This document shows, piece by piece, positions 34,754 through 44,015 of a stretch of DNA of 64,000 nt. Each line of letters starts with the position of its first letter. Within the stretch, counting starts at the first letter, position 1. Both the position numbers and the translations under genes were made by a program. The stretch lies in NCBI GenBank assembly GCA_030424845.1, contig JAUHWC010000001.1:248001-312000 (forward strand), given 5' to 3'. Below the pieces are notes generated by a model, which had not been told where the DNA came from, searched no databases, and was given only the letters and a program-made list of their open reading frames with translations. The DNA is from Alphaproteobacteria bacterium. GTDB lineage: Bacteria > Pseudomonadota > Alphaproteobacteria > Sphingomonadales > Sphingomonadaceae.

Positions 34754-36817
34754 CTAGCCGCTGCGCAATGTCTGCACGCCCCAGTCTCGCTCGAGCAGGT
34801 AGAGCAGGATGCGCGCGGCCTGGCCGCGTTCGCTGTCGAGCCCGCCGTCACGCTCGATCAGCAGCTTTGCATCGTCATTGGCCATCGGCAGCAGGCGTGT
34901 GATCTGCTCCATCGTGGCGATATTGAAGGCCTCGTCCCCCGATTGGCGGGTGCCGAGCAGTTCGCCGCCGCCGCGCAAGGTGAGGTCCTCTTCCGCCAGC
35001 AGGAAACCGTCCTGCGTCTCGCGCATCAGGGCAAGGCGCTTGCGGCCGGTTTCGGACAGTTCCTCGCCGCGCAGCAGCAGGCAGGTGCTCTTCTCGCTCC
35101 CGCGCCCCACGCGGCCCCGCAACTGGTGGAGCTGGGCAAGCCCGAAGCGTTCGGCCTGTTCGATCACCATCAGCGTGGAATTGGGCACGTCCACCCCCAC
35201 CTCGATCACCGTGGTCGCCACCAGCAATTTCGCATCACCGCTGGCAAAGCGCTGCATGGCGGCATCCTTGAGTTCCGGCGAAAGCTGGCCGTGGACCAGC
35301 ACCACGTCATCGCCGAAGCGGTGCTTCAAGGCTGCATAGCGCGCTTCGGCAGCGGCGATGTCGTCCTGCTCGTTATCGCGCACCATCGGGCAGACCCAGT
35401 AGGCCTGCTGGCCAGTGGTGAGGTGGCGCTCAACGCCAGCCACCACGTCTTCAAGCCGCCCGGCGGATATGACCCGCGTATCGATGGGCTGGCGGCCCGG
35501 CGGCAACTCGTCCAGCCGGCTCACGTCCATCTCGCCATATTGGGCGAGCACCAGCGTGCGCGGGATTGGCGTTGCCGTCATGGAGAGCGTGTGCGGGGTG
35601 AGCTTGCCCTTGTTCGTCAGCATGAGGCGCTGCGACACGCCGAAGCGGTGCTGCTCGTCGATGACCACGAGGCCGAGGTTGCGATAGTTCACCGCATCCT
35701 GGAAGATCGCATGGGTGCCGACGACGATCTGGATGCTGCCATCGACAAGGCCCATCAGGATGCTCTCTCGCGCCCTGCCCTTGTCGCGCCCTGTCAGCAG
35801 CGCGATTTCCACGCCGGTCGGCTTTGCCAGGCTACGAAGCGTCTCGAAATGCTGGCGAGCGAGGATTTCCGTGGGTGCCAGCAGCGCGGCCTGCGCCCCT
35901 GCCTCCACCGCCGCCAGCATGGCTTCGAGGGCCACGACCGTCTTGCCCGCGCCGACATCGCCTTGCAGCAGGCGGAGCATCGGCGATTCCTGCGCCATGT
36001 CGCCGGTAATCTCGTGGATCGATCGTTGCTGCGCGCCGGTGAGGGGGAACGGCAGTTGCAGCTTGTTACGCAGGTGTCCGTCGCCTTGCAGGCTCTGCCC
36101 GCGCCGCCTGCGGTTGGACTGGCGCACCAGCATCAGCGCCAGCGCATTGGCGAACAGCTCGTCATAGGCCAGCCTGTCCCGCGCCTTGGCGTTTTCACCC
36201 TTGTGGGCCAGCACCAGCGCATCGCGCCACGCGGGCCATTGCTGCTTGTCGAGCACGCCCGGCTCGATCCATTCGGGCAGTTCCGGCGCAGCGTCCAGCG
36301 CTTGCGCCACCATCCCGGCCATGCGCGGCTGCGTGAGCCCTTCGGCAAGGCGATAGACGGGCTCGACAAGGTTGGCCGAAAGCTCGCTGCTATCCTTGGC
36401 GATATGGTCCGGATGGACGATCTGCAGCATGTCACCGAAGCGGTCCAACCGGCCCGCCACCCAGCGTTTCTCGCCCACCGGCAGCGTCTTCTTGGCGGTG
36501 TAGCTCGCCCTGCCGAAATAGGTGAGCGCGCAGATGTTGCCCTTCGCATCCTGCGCCAGCACCCGGTACGGCCCGCGTCCCGGATTGCGCGCGGCGCGGT
36601 GCTCGGTGGGGGTCAAGGCGATGACGATCTGCTCCCCCTCGCCTGCATCGTCGAGATCCGCCACGGCGCGGCGCGTCACGAAGCGGTCAGGCAGGTGATA
36701 GGCAAGGTCACGCAGGTGATCGATATGCAGGCGCGCCAGCGGCTTCTTCAGCTTCGGCCCCACGCCATCGAGGCTGTCCGTTTCGGCAAACAGGGGGTTG
36801 AGGATGTCAGGCCGCAT
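34754..36817 (-). CDS. recG: ATP-dependent DNA helicase RecG
   Basis: Helicase that regresses stalled replication forks and processes Holliday junctions, 687 residues. The N-terminal wedge/OB domain (residues ~50-150) is followed by helicase motifs: I (GDVGAGKTVVALEA), II (VVIDEQHRFG), III (SMTATPIPRTL) and VI (QLRGRVGRG), with the C-terminal RecG domain. The divergent sdhE starts 45 bases away, then mfd; this recG-sdhE-mfd order is common in alphaproteobacteria. Confidence 0.98.
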   Translation of the reverse strand: MRPDILNPLFAETDSLDGVGPKLKKPLARLHIDHLRDLAYHLPDRFVTRRAVADLDDAGEGEQIVIALTPTEHRAARNPGRGPYRVLAQDAKGNICALTYFGRASYTAKKTLPVGEKRWVAGRLDRFGDMLQIVHPDHIAKDSSELSANLVEPVYRLAEGLTQPRMAGMVAQALDAAPELPEWIEPGVLDKQQWPAWRDALVLAHKGENAKARDRLAYDELFANALALMLVRQSNRRRRGQSLQGDGHLRNKLQLPFPLTGAQQRSIHEITGDMAQESPMLRLLQGDVGAGKTVVALEAMLAAVEAGAQAALLAPTEILARQHFETLRSLAKPTGVEIALLTGRDKGRARESILMGLVDGSIQIVVGTHAIFQDAVNYRNLGLVVIDEQHRFGVSQRLMLTNKGKLTPHTLSMTATPIPRTLVLAQYGEMDVSRLDELPPGRQPIDTRVISAGRLEDVVAGVERHLTTGQQAYWVCPMVRDNEQDDIAAAEARYAALKHRFGDDVVLVHGQLSPELKDAAMQRFASGDAKLLVATTVIEVGVDVPNSTLMVIEQAERFGLAQLHQLRGRVGRGSEKSTCLLLRGEELSETGRKRLALMRETQDGFLLAEEDLTLRGGGELLGTRQSGDEAFNIATMEQITRLLPMANDDAKLLIERDGGLDSERGQAARILLYLLERDWGVQTLRSG

Positions 36818-36862
36818 GTCTTGGCTCTAGCGCAAGATGTGCCGAGGGGGTAGGAGGCGCGC

Positions 36863-37135
36863 ATGAGCCATTCCCCCGAAAAGACGCAGCGCCTCGCCCG
36901 CATGAAGTTCCGCGCGTGGCATCGTGGCACGCGCGAGGCGGATTTCATGATCGGCGGCTTCTTCGACACCTATCATGCCCATTGGGACGAAGCCGAAATG
37001 GCATGGTTCGAAGCCCTGCTGGACCATGACGACGTGGACGTGATGGCATGGGCGCTCAAGACGCAGGAAGCCCCGGAAGAGTTCCACGGTCCCATGCTCG
37101 ATAAGCTGCAACGGATAAACTACGTCTCCATCTGA
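36863..37135 (+). CDS. sdhE: FAD assembly factor SdhE
   Basis: 90-residue factor assisting covalent attachment of FAD to SdhA of succinate dehydrogenase (Sdh5/SDHAF2/YgfY family). The conserved motif is in RAWHRGTREADFMIGGFF (R-G-x-x-E), followed by acidic helices with WFEALLDHDDVDVMAW. The ATG has GGAGG 7 bases upstream. It partners functionally with sdhB at 4154, far away in this window. Confidence 0.95.
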   Translation: MSHSPEKTQRLARMKFRAWHRGTREADFMIGGFFDTYHAHWDEAEMAWFEALLDHDDVDVMAWALKTQEAPEEFHGPMLDKLQRINYVSI

Positions 37136-37284
37136 GCTGCCCTGCCCCTTGCCCTGATGCCGCATTGGCCATAGGGCACGCCGCAACAGATTTCCCGAAC
37201 CCGCCTGCGAGGACACAAAATCGCGCCGGCGGGCAATTGCGCGTGCACCATACGCCTTGACCTGCGAGCCTGACAGAACGCCAG

Positions 37285-40200
37285 ATGACTGATTTTGCAC
37301 GTATCCTTTCCGCCAAGCAGCCGCTGACGCTGGCCAGCATCGCCCGTGGCAGCCAGCCGCTGGTCATGGCAGACCTCGCCCGCGCCAGCACGGGCCGCGC
37401 CGTGTTCATCGCACCCGATGATGCGGCCATGCGTGCCGTCACCGATGCGGCGCAATTCTTCGCGCCGGAAGTTCAGGTGATCGAATTCCCCGCATGGGAC
37501 TGCCTGCCCTTCGACCGCGCCAGCCCCGCCCTGTCCGTGTCCGCCCGCCGCTTGTCCGCACTCTACAAGTTGCAGGCCGGATCGCGGAAGAAGCAGCTTC
37601 TCGTCACCACGATCAACGCCGTGTTGCAGCGCGTGCTCACCCCGTTCCGCATCCGCGAGGCAGTGCGCGAATTGAAGCCGGGCGTGGAGATCGGCCGCGA
37701 CAGCCTGATCGCGCTGCTCCAGCGGCAAGGCTATTCGCGAACCGACACGGTGGCGGACACCGGCGAATTCGCCGTGCGCGGATCGATCTTCGATATCTAC
37801 CCCTCCGGATTTGAAGGGGGCTTGAGGCTCGACTTCTTCGGCGACGAGCTGGAGAGCCTGCGGCTGTTCGATCCGCAGACCCAGCGCACTACCGGCACGG
37901 TGGAAGGGCACCACTTGCTGCCGGCCAGCGAGGCGCAGATCGATGATGCCAGCATCAAGCGCTTCCGCAGCCGCTATCGCGAAATGTTCGGTGCCACCGC
38001 CACGCAGGACCCGCTCTATGAAGCGGTAAGCGACGGCAGGCGGCTCGCCGGCATGGAACACTGGATGCCGCTGCTGGAAGAAAAGCTGGCAACGCTGTTC
38101 GATTACCTCAAGCCCGAAGACCAGGTGGTGATCGACGCGGGGGCGCTACAGGCCGCCGAGGAGCGCCTCGCCGATATCGCCGACTATCACCGCCAGCGCC
38201 GCGAAGTGGCGGGACAAGCCGCGGGCTCCTATCGCCCGCTCGATCCTGTCTCGCTCTATCTCAAGCGCGAGGAACTGGACGCGGCCGTTTCCGCGCAACC
38301 GATCCACAAGGCGGTGATCTTCGCGGAACCGGAAAGCGACAAGGTGGTCGATTTCGGCTTCAAGTCGGCGCGCGATTTCACGCCCGAACGCTCTGCCGGC
38401 AAGAACACCTACGAGGCCGCCGCCAAGCACTTCGCCGCACTTGCCAAGGCAGGCAAGCGGCCGCTGTTCGCGGCCTATTCGGAAGGCTCGCGCAGCCGCA
38501 TCGCCTCGATCATGGCGGAAGCCGGCACCGAAGTGGCGATGGCGGAAAGCTGGCAGGAAGCGCTTGGCCAATCCGCCCCCAAGGCTTCAGGCCGCGCCAA
38601 GGCTGTGGCCCTCGTCCTGCCTCTCGACACCGGCTTTGCCAATGACCAGCTGGAACTGGTCACGGAACAGGACCTCTTGGGCGATCGCCTCGTCCGCCGC
38701 CGCAAGAAGAAGAAGGATGCCGATGCCTTCCTCGCGGAATTGCAGGCGCTGCGGCGGGGGGACCTTGTCGTCCATGTCGATCATGGCATCGGCAAGTACC
38801 TCGGCCTCGAACCCGTGCCCGTGGGCAAGAGCCAGCATGATTGCGTTTGCCTGGAGTACCGCGGCGGCGACAAGCTCTACATCCCTGTCGAGAATATCGA
38901 CGTCCTCTCGCGCTATGGCTCGTCCGAAGAAGGCGCGATGCTCGACAGGCTCGGCGGCGAGGCGTGGCAGAAGCGCCGCGCCCAGCTGAAGGAGCGTATC
39001 CGCGAGATCGCGGGCGAACTGATGCAGGTTGCCGCCCAGCGCGCGCTGAAGAAAGCGCCTGTGCTGGAGGTGGAGGAATCGAGCTACAACCAGTTCGTGG
39101 ACCGCTTCCCGTGGGAGGAAACCGATGACCAGGATGCCGCCATCGATGACGTCCTGAGGGACCTTGCCGAAGGCAGGCCGATGGATCGCCTCGTGTGCGG
39201 CGATGTCGGCTTCGGCAAGACCGAGGTGGCCCTGCGCGCCGCATTCGTGGCGGCGATGGCGGGCCAGCAGGTTGCCGTGGTTGCCCCCACCACCCTGCTC
39301 GCCCGCCAGCATTATCAGGGCTTTGCCGAGCGTTTCACGGGCTTTCCCCTGAAAGTCGGTCGCTTGTCACGCCTTGTGCCGCAAGCCGAAATGAAGGCGA
39401 CGCGCGAAGGGCTGGAAGCCGGCACGGTCGATATCGTGATCGGCACGCATGCCATCCTGTCCAAGCAGACGAAGTTCAAGAACCTTGGCCTCGTGATCGT
39501 GGACGAGGAGCAGCGCTTTGGCGTGACCCACAAGGAAAAGCTGAAGCAGCTGCGCACCGACGTGCACGTCCTCACCCTTACCGCCACGCCCATCCCGCGC
39601 ACGCTGCAGATGGCGATGAGCGGCCTGCGCGAACTTTCCACCATCCAGACACCGCCGGTCGATCGCCTCGCGGTGCGCACCTACGTGATGGAATGGGATG
39701 ACATGGTGATGCGCGAGGCGCTGCTGCGCGAACACCATCGCGGCGGGCAGAGCTTCATCATCGTGCCGCGTATTTCGGACATGGACGAGGTGGCGGACTG
39801 GCTGCACGAGAACGTGCCCGAAATCCGCTTTATCGCCGCCCACGGCCAGATGGCGGCAGGCGAAGTGGAAGAGCGGATGAGCGCCTTCTACGAGAAGAAA
39901 TACGAAGTGCTGCTGGCCACCACCATCGTGGAAAGCGGGCTCGATATCCCGTCTGCCAACACCATCATCATCCACCGTGCTGACCGCTTCGGCCTCGCCC
40001 AGCTCTACCAGCTGCGCGGCCGCGTGGGCCGGTCCAAGATCCGCGCCTATGCCTATCTCACCACGCCGCAAGACAGGCAGCTGTCGGAAGTGGCGGAAAA
40101 GCGCCTGAAGGTCCTGGGCGACCTCGATTCACTGGGTGCCGGCTTCCAGCTGGCGAGCCACGATCTCGACATCCGCGGTGCCGGCAACCTGCTGGGTGAC

Positions 40201-40782
40201 GAGCAATCCGGCCACATCAAGGAAGTGGGCTTCGAACTCTACCAGTCGATGCTGGAGGACGCGATCCTTGCGGCCAAGGCCGGTGACATGGGCATGAAAC
40301 AGGATGACCGCGCAGGCCTTTCCCCGCAGATCACCGTCGATGCCCCGATCATGATCCCGGAAGACTATGTGCCTGACCTTGCCGTGCGCATGGCGCTTTA
40401 TCGCCGCCTCAACGATGCCAAGGACAAGGCTGAGATCGAAGGGCTGGCTGCGGAGATGATCGACCGCTTCGGCGACCTGCCCGATGCAACGCAGAACCTC
40501 ATCCGCCTGATCGAGATCAAGCACCAGGCGGTGGATGCCCATATCGCCAAGATCGACGTGGGCGCGCGCGGAACGCTGGTCACCTTCCACAATGACAACT
40601 TCCCTGATCCGATGGGCCTGCTCGCCTATGTCGAAAGGCTGAAGGATACCGCCAAGCTGCGGCCGGACATGAAGCTGGTGATCAACCGCGCATGGGGCGA
40701 TCCCAAGAGCCGCCTGAACGGCCTGTTCCAGCTGACCAGGGGATTGAGCCGGATCGCGCTGAACGCCGAGAAGAAAGGCTAG
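37285..40782 (+). CDS. mfd: Transcription-repair coupling factor
   Basis: Translocase that removes RNA polymerase stalled at DNA lesions and recruits UvrA, 1165 residues. It has an N-terminal UvrB-like region (residues ~1-330), the RNA-polymerase-interacting CarD-like domain (GDLVVHVDHGIGKYLGLE), then helicase motifs: I (GDVGFGKTEVALRA), II (VIVDEEQRFGV), III (LTATPIPRTLQMA) and VI (QLRGRVGRS). A C-terminal TRCF domain follows. It lies 149 bases after sdhE. Its stop overlaps the convergent EAL gene by 4 bases. Confidence 0.98.
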   Translation: MTDFARILSAKQPLTLASIARGSQPLVMADLARASTGRAVFIAPDDAAMRAVTDAAQFFAPEVQVIEFPAWDCLPFDRASPALSVSARRLSALYKLQAGSRKKQLLVTTINAVLQRVLTPFRIREAVRELKPGVEIGRDSLIALLQRQGYSRTDTVADTGEFAVRGSIFDIYPSGFEGGLRLDFFGDELESLRLFDPQTQRTTGTVEGHHLLPASEAQIDDASIKRFRSRYREMFGATATQDPLYEAVSDGRRLAGMEHWMPLLEEKLATLFDYLKPEDQVVIDAGALQAAEERLADIADYHRQRREVAGQAAGSYRPLDPVSLYLKREELDAAVSAQPIHKAVIFAEPESDKVVDFGFKSARDFTPERSAGKNTYEAAAKHFAALAKAGKRPLFAAYSEGSRSRIASIMAEAGTEVAMAESWQEALGQSAPKASGRAKAVALVLPLDTGFANDQLELVTEQDLLGDRLVRRRKKKKDADAFLAELQALRRGDLVVHVDHGIGKYLGLEPVPVGKSQHDCVCLEYRGGDKLYIPVENIDVLSRYGSSEEGAMLDRLGGEAWQKRRAQLKERIREIAGELMQVAAQRALKKAPVLEVEESSYNQFVDRFPWEETDDQDAAIDDVLRDLAEGRPMDRLVCGDVGFGKTEVALRAAFVAAMAGQQVAVVAPTTLLARQHYQGFAERFTGFPLKVGRLSRLVPQAEMKATREGLEAGTVDIVIGTHAILSKQTKFKNLGLVIVDEEQRFGVTHKEKLKQLRTDVHVLTLTATPIPRTLQMAMSGLRELSTIQTPPVDRLAVRTYVMEWDDMVMREALLREHHRGGQSFIIVPRISDMDEVADWLHENVPEIRFIAAHGQMAAGEVEERMSAFYEKKYEVLLATTIVESGLDIPSANTIIIHRADRFGLAQLYQLRGRVGRSKIRAYAYLTTPQDRQLSEVAEKRLKVLGDLDSLGAGFQLASHDLDIRGAGNLLGDEQSGHIKEVGFELYQSMLEDAILAAKAGDMGMKQDDRAGLSPQITVDAPIMIPEDYVPDLAVRMALYRRLNDAKDKAEIEGLAAEMIDRFGDLPDATQNLIRLIEIKHQAVDAHIAKIDVGARGTLVTFHNDNFPDPMGLLAYVERLKDTAKLRPDMKLVINRAWGDPKSRLNGLFQLTRGLSRIALNAEKKG

Positions 40783-41588
40783 AGCGCGGCGAGCGCCGCG
40801 ATGCGGTCCGCTGCCATCGGCCGTGCCCCAAGGAATTCCTGCCAGCTGGTGCAGCCTTCGCGGCGGATCGCGTCAAGCTGGCTAGCCAGCTCGATCCCTT
40901 CGGCGATCACCGCAAGGTCCAGCGCGCTCGCCATCGCCACGATGCCGCGCAGCACGGCAAGATCGCGGCTATCCTCGCCGATGCCTTCCACCATGCTGCG
41001 ATCCAGCTTCAGGTAATGCAGCGGCAGTTTCTTGAGATAGCGGAAGTTGCAGAAACCCGCGCCGAAATCGTCCAGCGCCACCCGGATGCCCAGCTCCACC
41101 AGGCGGTGCAGCCGTTCCGCCGAACCGTCGAGGTCATGCACCAGCGCCTGCTCGGTGATTTCCAGCGTCAGCCGCTCGGGCGCGAAGCCCGCCTTGGCCA
41201 GCGCGGCGGCAAGCGAATTGGTGAAATCGGCGGCGGCAAGGTCCGCCGGGGTGATGTTGAATGACAGGCGCATGTGCTCGGGCCATGCCGATGCAGCCGC
41301 AAGCGCCGTTTCCAGCACGTAGAGCGACAATTCACGCGCCAGGCCCGTTTGGCCGGCGATGGCGAAGAGCTGCTCTTCCCCGATGTCACCCGCGGTGGGA
41401 TGGGACCAGCGCACCAATGCTTCAGCGCCGGTGATCGTGCCGGATTCGCAGCCGAATTGCGGCTGGAACACCACTTCCACCTCGCTCCGGCCAATGGCGG
41501 CGGACAGCTCTGCGCCCAAGGGGTGTTGAGCATGGCTGCGACGGTCCCGCTTCTGGCGGCGGTCATGGATCGGGTGCGGCGATTGCAT
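40779..41588 (-). CDS. EAL-domain cyclic-di-GMP phosphodiesterase
   Basis: Stand-alone EAL domain protein of about 269 residues; it hydrolyses c-di-GMP and so affects motility and biofilm. Catalytic positions are present: Glu in GAEALVRW, Asn in SFNITP, Glu in LEITEQALV, Asp-Asp in ALDDFGAGF, Lys in LKLDRSM, Glu in IAEGIE and Gln in GCTSWQEFL. The last differs from the usual QGY. There is no GGDEF, PAS or membrane segment, only a basic N-terminal tail (HDRRQKRDRRSH). The start is uncertain: ATG 41588 is used, but the frame is open to 41648. Convergent with mfd and divergent from nadK. Confidence 0.88.
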   Translation of the reverse strand: MQSPHPIHDRRQKRDRRSHAQHPLGAELSAAIGRSEVEVVFQPQFGCESGTITGAEALVRWSHPTAGDIGEEQLFAIAGQTGLARELSLYVLETALAAASAWPEHMRLSFNITPADLAAADFTNSLAAALAKAGFAPERLTLEITEQALVHDLDGSAERLHRLVELGIRVALDDFGAGFCNFRYLKKLPLHYLKLDRSMVEGIGEDSRDLAVLRGIVAMASALDLAVIAEGIELASQLDAIRREGCTSWQEFLGARPMAADRIAALAAL

Positions 41589-41678
41589 GGCCTGCGATCT
41601 GGCGCAGCCGCGCAGATTCGTCACCTGCGGATACGCCGTGCGTTGCAAATCGGGACGGCAACACTAGTGTCCACCCTC

Positions 41679-42476
41679 ATGGGCGGGAACAACGACAGTG
41701 TCGATACGCAGCGGCTGGCCTTGCTGGCCTCGCCAACGGTCCGTGCGCGCGAGGCGGAAGAGGCCCTGCGTGGCTGCACCGACTGGGTGCCTCTGGAAGA
41801 GGCAAGCGCGGTCGTCGTGCTGGGCGGGGACGGCTTCATGCTCGATTCGCTGCACCAGATGCTGGACAGCGGACACATCCTGCCCGCTTACGGCCTGAAC
41901 CTGGGCACGGTCGGCTTCCTGATGAACCGCCATCGTGGCTGTGACGGGCTGATCAAGCGGATTTCCAAGGCAAAGCCGCTCACCGTGTGCCCCTTGCGCA
42001 TGGAGGCGGTGGACCAGGACGGCAGCACGCATACCAGCTGTGCCATCAACGAAGTCAGCCTGCTGCGTGAAACCCGCCAGACCGCCAAGATCGAAATCAG
42101 CGTGAACGGCAAGGTGCGCATCCCGGAACTGGCGGGCGATGGCGTGCTGCTGGCAACGCCTGTCGGCTCCACCGCCTACAACCTCTCCGCGCACGGGCCG
42201 ATCCTGCCGCTCGATTCGCAGATGCTGGCGCTGACGCCGATCAGCCCCTTTCGCCCGCGACGCTGGCGCGGAGCCATCCTGCCCGATCGCAGCCAGGTGT
42301 GCTTCCGCATCCGCGAGCCGGCCAAGCGCCCGGTGGCCGTGGTGGCGGACCAGAAGGAATATCGCGACGTGGCGGAAGTCCGCGTCGAGATCGCCCGCGA
42401 CATGGAAATGACACTGCTTTTCGATCCCGGACACGCCCTGGACGAACGGATCGTGGCGGAACAATTCGTGGTCTGA
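41679..42476 (+). CDS. nadK: NAD kinase
   Basis: ATP-NAD kinase making NADP, 265 residues. Key motifs are VVVLGGDGFML, LNLGTVGFLMN, the NE motif in AINEVSLLRE, and TPVGSTAYNLSAHGP. An in-frame GTG at 41667 with GGACGG about 8 bases upstream is an alternative start that would add four residues; the ATG at 41679 lacks a clear ribosome binding site. It is divergent from the EAL gene and precedes tRNA-Asn. Confidence 0.95.
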   Translation: MGGNNDSVDTQRLALLASPTVRAREAEEALRGCTDWVPLEEASAVVVLGGDGFMLDSLHQMLDSGHILPAYGLNLGTVGFLMNRHRGCDGLIKRISKAKPLTVCPLRMEAVDQDGSTHTSCAINEVSLLRETRQTAKIEISVNGKVRIPELAGDGVLLATPVGSTAYNLSAHGPILPLDSQMLALTPISPFRPRRWRGAILPDRSQVCFRIREPAKRPVAVVADQKEYRDVAEVRVEIARDMEMTLLFDPGHALDERIVAEQFVV

Positions 42477-42586
42477 TTCTGCCTTTTCCCAAGGAAATGA
42501 CCGGAGGTTAAAAACCGGGGTTGCCAAAGCGGAATCGCGCCCATATAGGCGCTCACCTGCCCCCTGACATACCGCATGGGGGCTGC

Positions 42587-42661
42587 TCCCCGATAGCTCA
42601 GCGGTAGAGTAGGTGACTGTTAATCACTTGGTCGTTGGTTCGAATCCAACTCGGGGAGCCA
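42587..42661 (+). tRNA. tRNA-Asn (GTT)
   Basis: Complete cloverleaf of 75 bases with encoded CCA. Acceptor TCCCCGA pairs with TCGGGGA; the D arm is GCTCAGCGGTAGAGT. The anticodon stem is GGTGA/TCACT (last pair A-T at the loop side) around CTGTTAA, giving anticodon GTT. The T arm is GTTGG-TTCGAAT-CCAAC. The following bases are a T-run (ATTTTT) and then a protein gene start only 7 bases after CCA. Confidence 0.97.
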
Positions 42662-42668
42662 TTTTTCC

Positions 42669-43190
42669 TTGCCTGACAATCCATCCCACCCGGCAGAGAG
42701 CACGCTGTGCCTCTCGTGCGGCATGTGCTGTGACAACACCATGTTCGGCCGCGTTGTGGTGGATGAGGACGAAGCGCGCACCATCCGCACACTGGGGATC
42801 GAAGTCATCGAATATGACGATGGCGAACTGAGCTTCAACCAGCCTTGCCCGCGCCTGTGCGACAGGAAATGCCAGGTCTACGAACACCGTCCGTGGACCT
42901 GCGAAAGCTATGTCTGCGAAACGATCAAGGACCTGCGCAAGGGCACGATCGACGAGGCCGAAGCGCAAAGCCGGATCGACACCGTGCTGGATGCCAAGGC
43001 CGCCCTTGCCCGGCAGGCCGGAGATGTCGACCTGTTCGAATATCGCAACGCGGTGACCGATGCGCTGGAAGAAGGCGAACCCGCCTCCGCCATCCCCGAA
43101 TGCACGCCCGAACTCGTGCGCCTCGAAACCCTGCTCAACCGCTGGTTCCGGACGGAGGATTACGCCAAGGTCGTGCCCAAGGAGGGCTGA
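42669..43190 (+). CDS. YkgJ-type cysteine-cluster protein
   Basis: 173-residue protein of the zinc- or iron-binding YkgJ family. Cys residues cluster in LCLSCGMCCD, then CPRLCDRKCQ and WTCESYVCE. The start must come before CLSCGMCC, and the only candidate is a TTG at 42669, 7 bases after the tRNA-Asn CCA end. The only Shine-Dalgarno-like bases, GGGGAG, are the 3' acceptor stem and discriminator of the tRNA (42653-42658). Function unknown; relatives are suggested to bind an iron-sulfur cluster or zinc. Confidence 0.85.
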   Translation: MPDNPSHPAESTLCLSCGMCCDNTMFGRVVVDEDEARTIRTLGIEVIEYDDGELSFNQPCPRLCDRKCQVYEHRPWTCESYVCETIKDLRKGTIDEAEAQSRIDTVLDAKAALARQAGDVDLFEYRNAVTDALEEGEPASAIPECTPELVRLETLLNRWFRTEDYAKVVPKEG

Positions 43191-43199
43191 GGCCCGGGC

Positions 43200-43937
43200 T
43201 TACCTATCGCTGCGGAAACGCAGGGCGAACTTCTCGCTGGTCGGTTCCACTTCGCGCGGGGAAACGTTTTTCGGGTCATCCGGGTTGGCGAGCGCGTCGC
43301 TCGTCGCTTCCAGCACGAAACCGGCGCTGGTCACCTGGGCGATCACCGCCATCGGGTCGATCCGGTGGATCGTGTTCGTGGCGCTGGTGCCGGTGCCGGG
43401 AGCGGAATGGTCCTCCACGAAATAGAGGCCGCCGGGCTTCAACACGCGGGCCACGCCTGCGTTCACGACATCGATATTGCCGTTGGCAAGGTCGTGGTAG
43501 TTCTCGGTCGTCCAGACGAGGTCAACCGGCTCGGGCAGTTCGAGCGTGTCATATCCTTCGACCACGACCACTTCGATATTGCCATATTCTTCCGCCAGCG
43601 CGTTGATGCCGTCCAGCCCGCCGGGGCGGCTGGCGAAGAATGCGGGCATCAGCGCATAGATCTTGCCATCGGGACCAACGCTTTCAGCCAGGATGCGAGT
43701 GTAGTAGCCGCCGCCGGGGGCGATTTCGGCGATGGTTATGCCGGGCTCGACGCCGGCAAACTCCAAGATCTCCGCAGGCTTTCGCAGCGGGTCACGGGCC
43801 ACATCGGCCTCGGGACGGCGATCATCGGCAACCGCTGCCGCAATCGCGTCCGCCGCACCGCCATGATGTTCGGCATGGGCAATGGAGCCGGTGGCCAGCA
43901 GCGAAGCGGCAACAGCGGTAAACAGGGCGCGTTTCAT
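43200..43937 (-). CDS. Exported class I methyltransferase-like protein
   Basis: 245-residue protein with a clear Sec signal peptide (MKRALFTAVAASLLATGSIAHAEH), followed by a SAM-methyltransferase fold: TIAEIAPGGGYYTRILAE, then LPEPVDLVWTTENYHDLAN and LKPGGLYFVEDHSA. The ATG at 43937 is preceded by AGGAGG, so the signal peptide is real. SAM is not normally available in the periplasm, so the enzyme activity of such proteins is unclear; related predicted methyltransferases in proteobacteria share the signal. It ends 9 bases from the convergent YkgJ-type gene. Confidence 0.85.
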   Translation of the reverse strand: MKRALFTAVAASLLATGSIAHAEHHGGAADAIAAAVADDRRPEADVARDPLRKPAEILEFAGVEPGITIAEIAPGGGYYTRILAESVGPDGKIYALMPAFFASRPGGLDGINALAEEYGNIEVVVVEGYDTLELPEPVDLVWTTENYHDLANGNIDVVNAGVARVLKPGGLYFVEDHSAPGTGTSATNTIHRIDPMAVIAQVTSAGFVLEATSDALANPDDPKNVSPREVEPTSEKFALRFRSDR

Positions 43938-44015
43938 CGGTCGATCCTCCTCAAAACTGGCGACAAGGCTATCGCGCGCAGCATTGAGGGCAAGCCGCAA
44001 ATTGTAACGGCCGGA

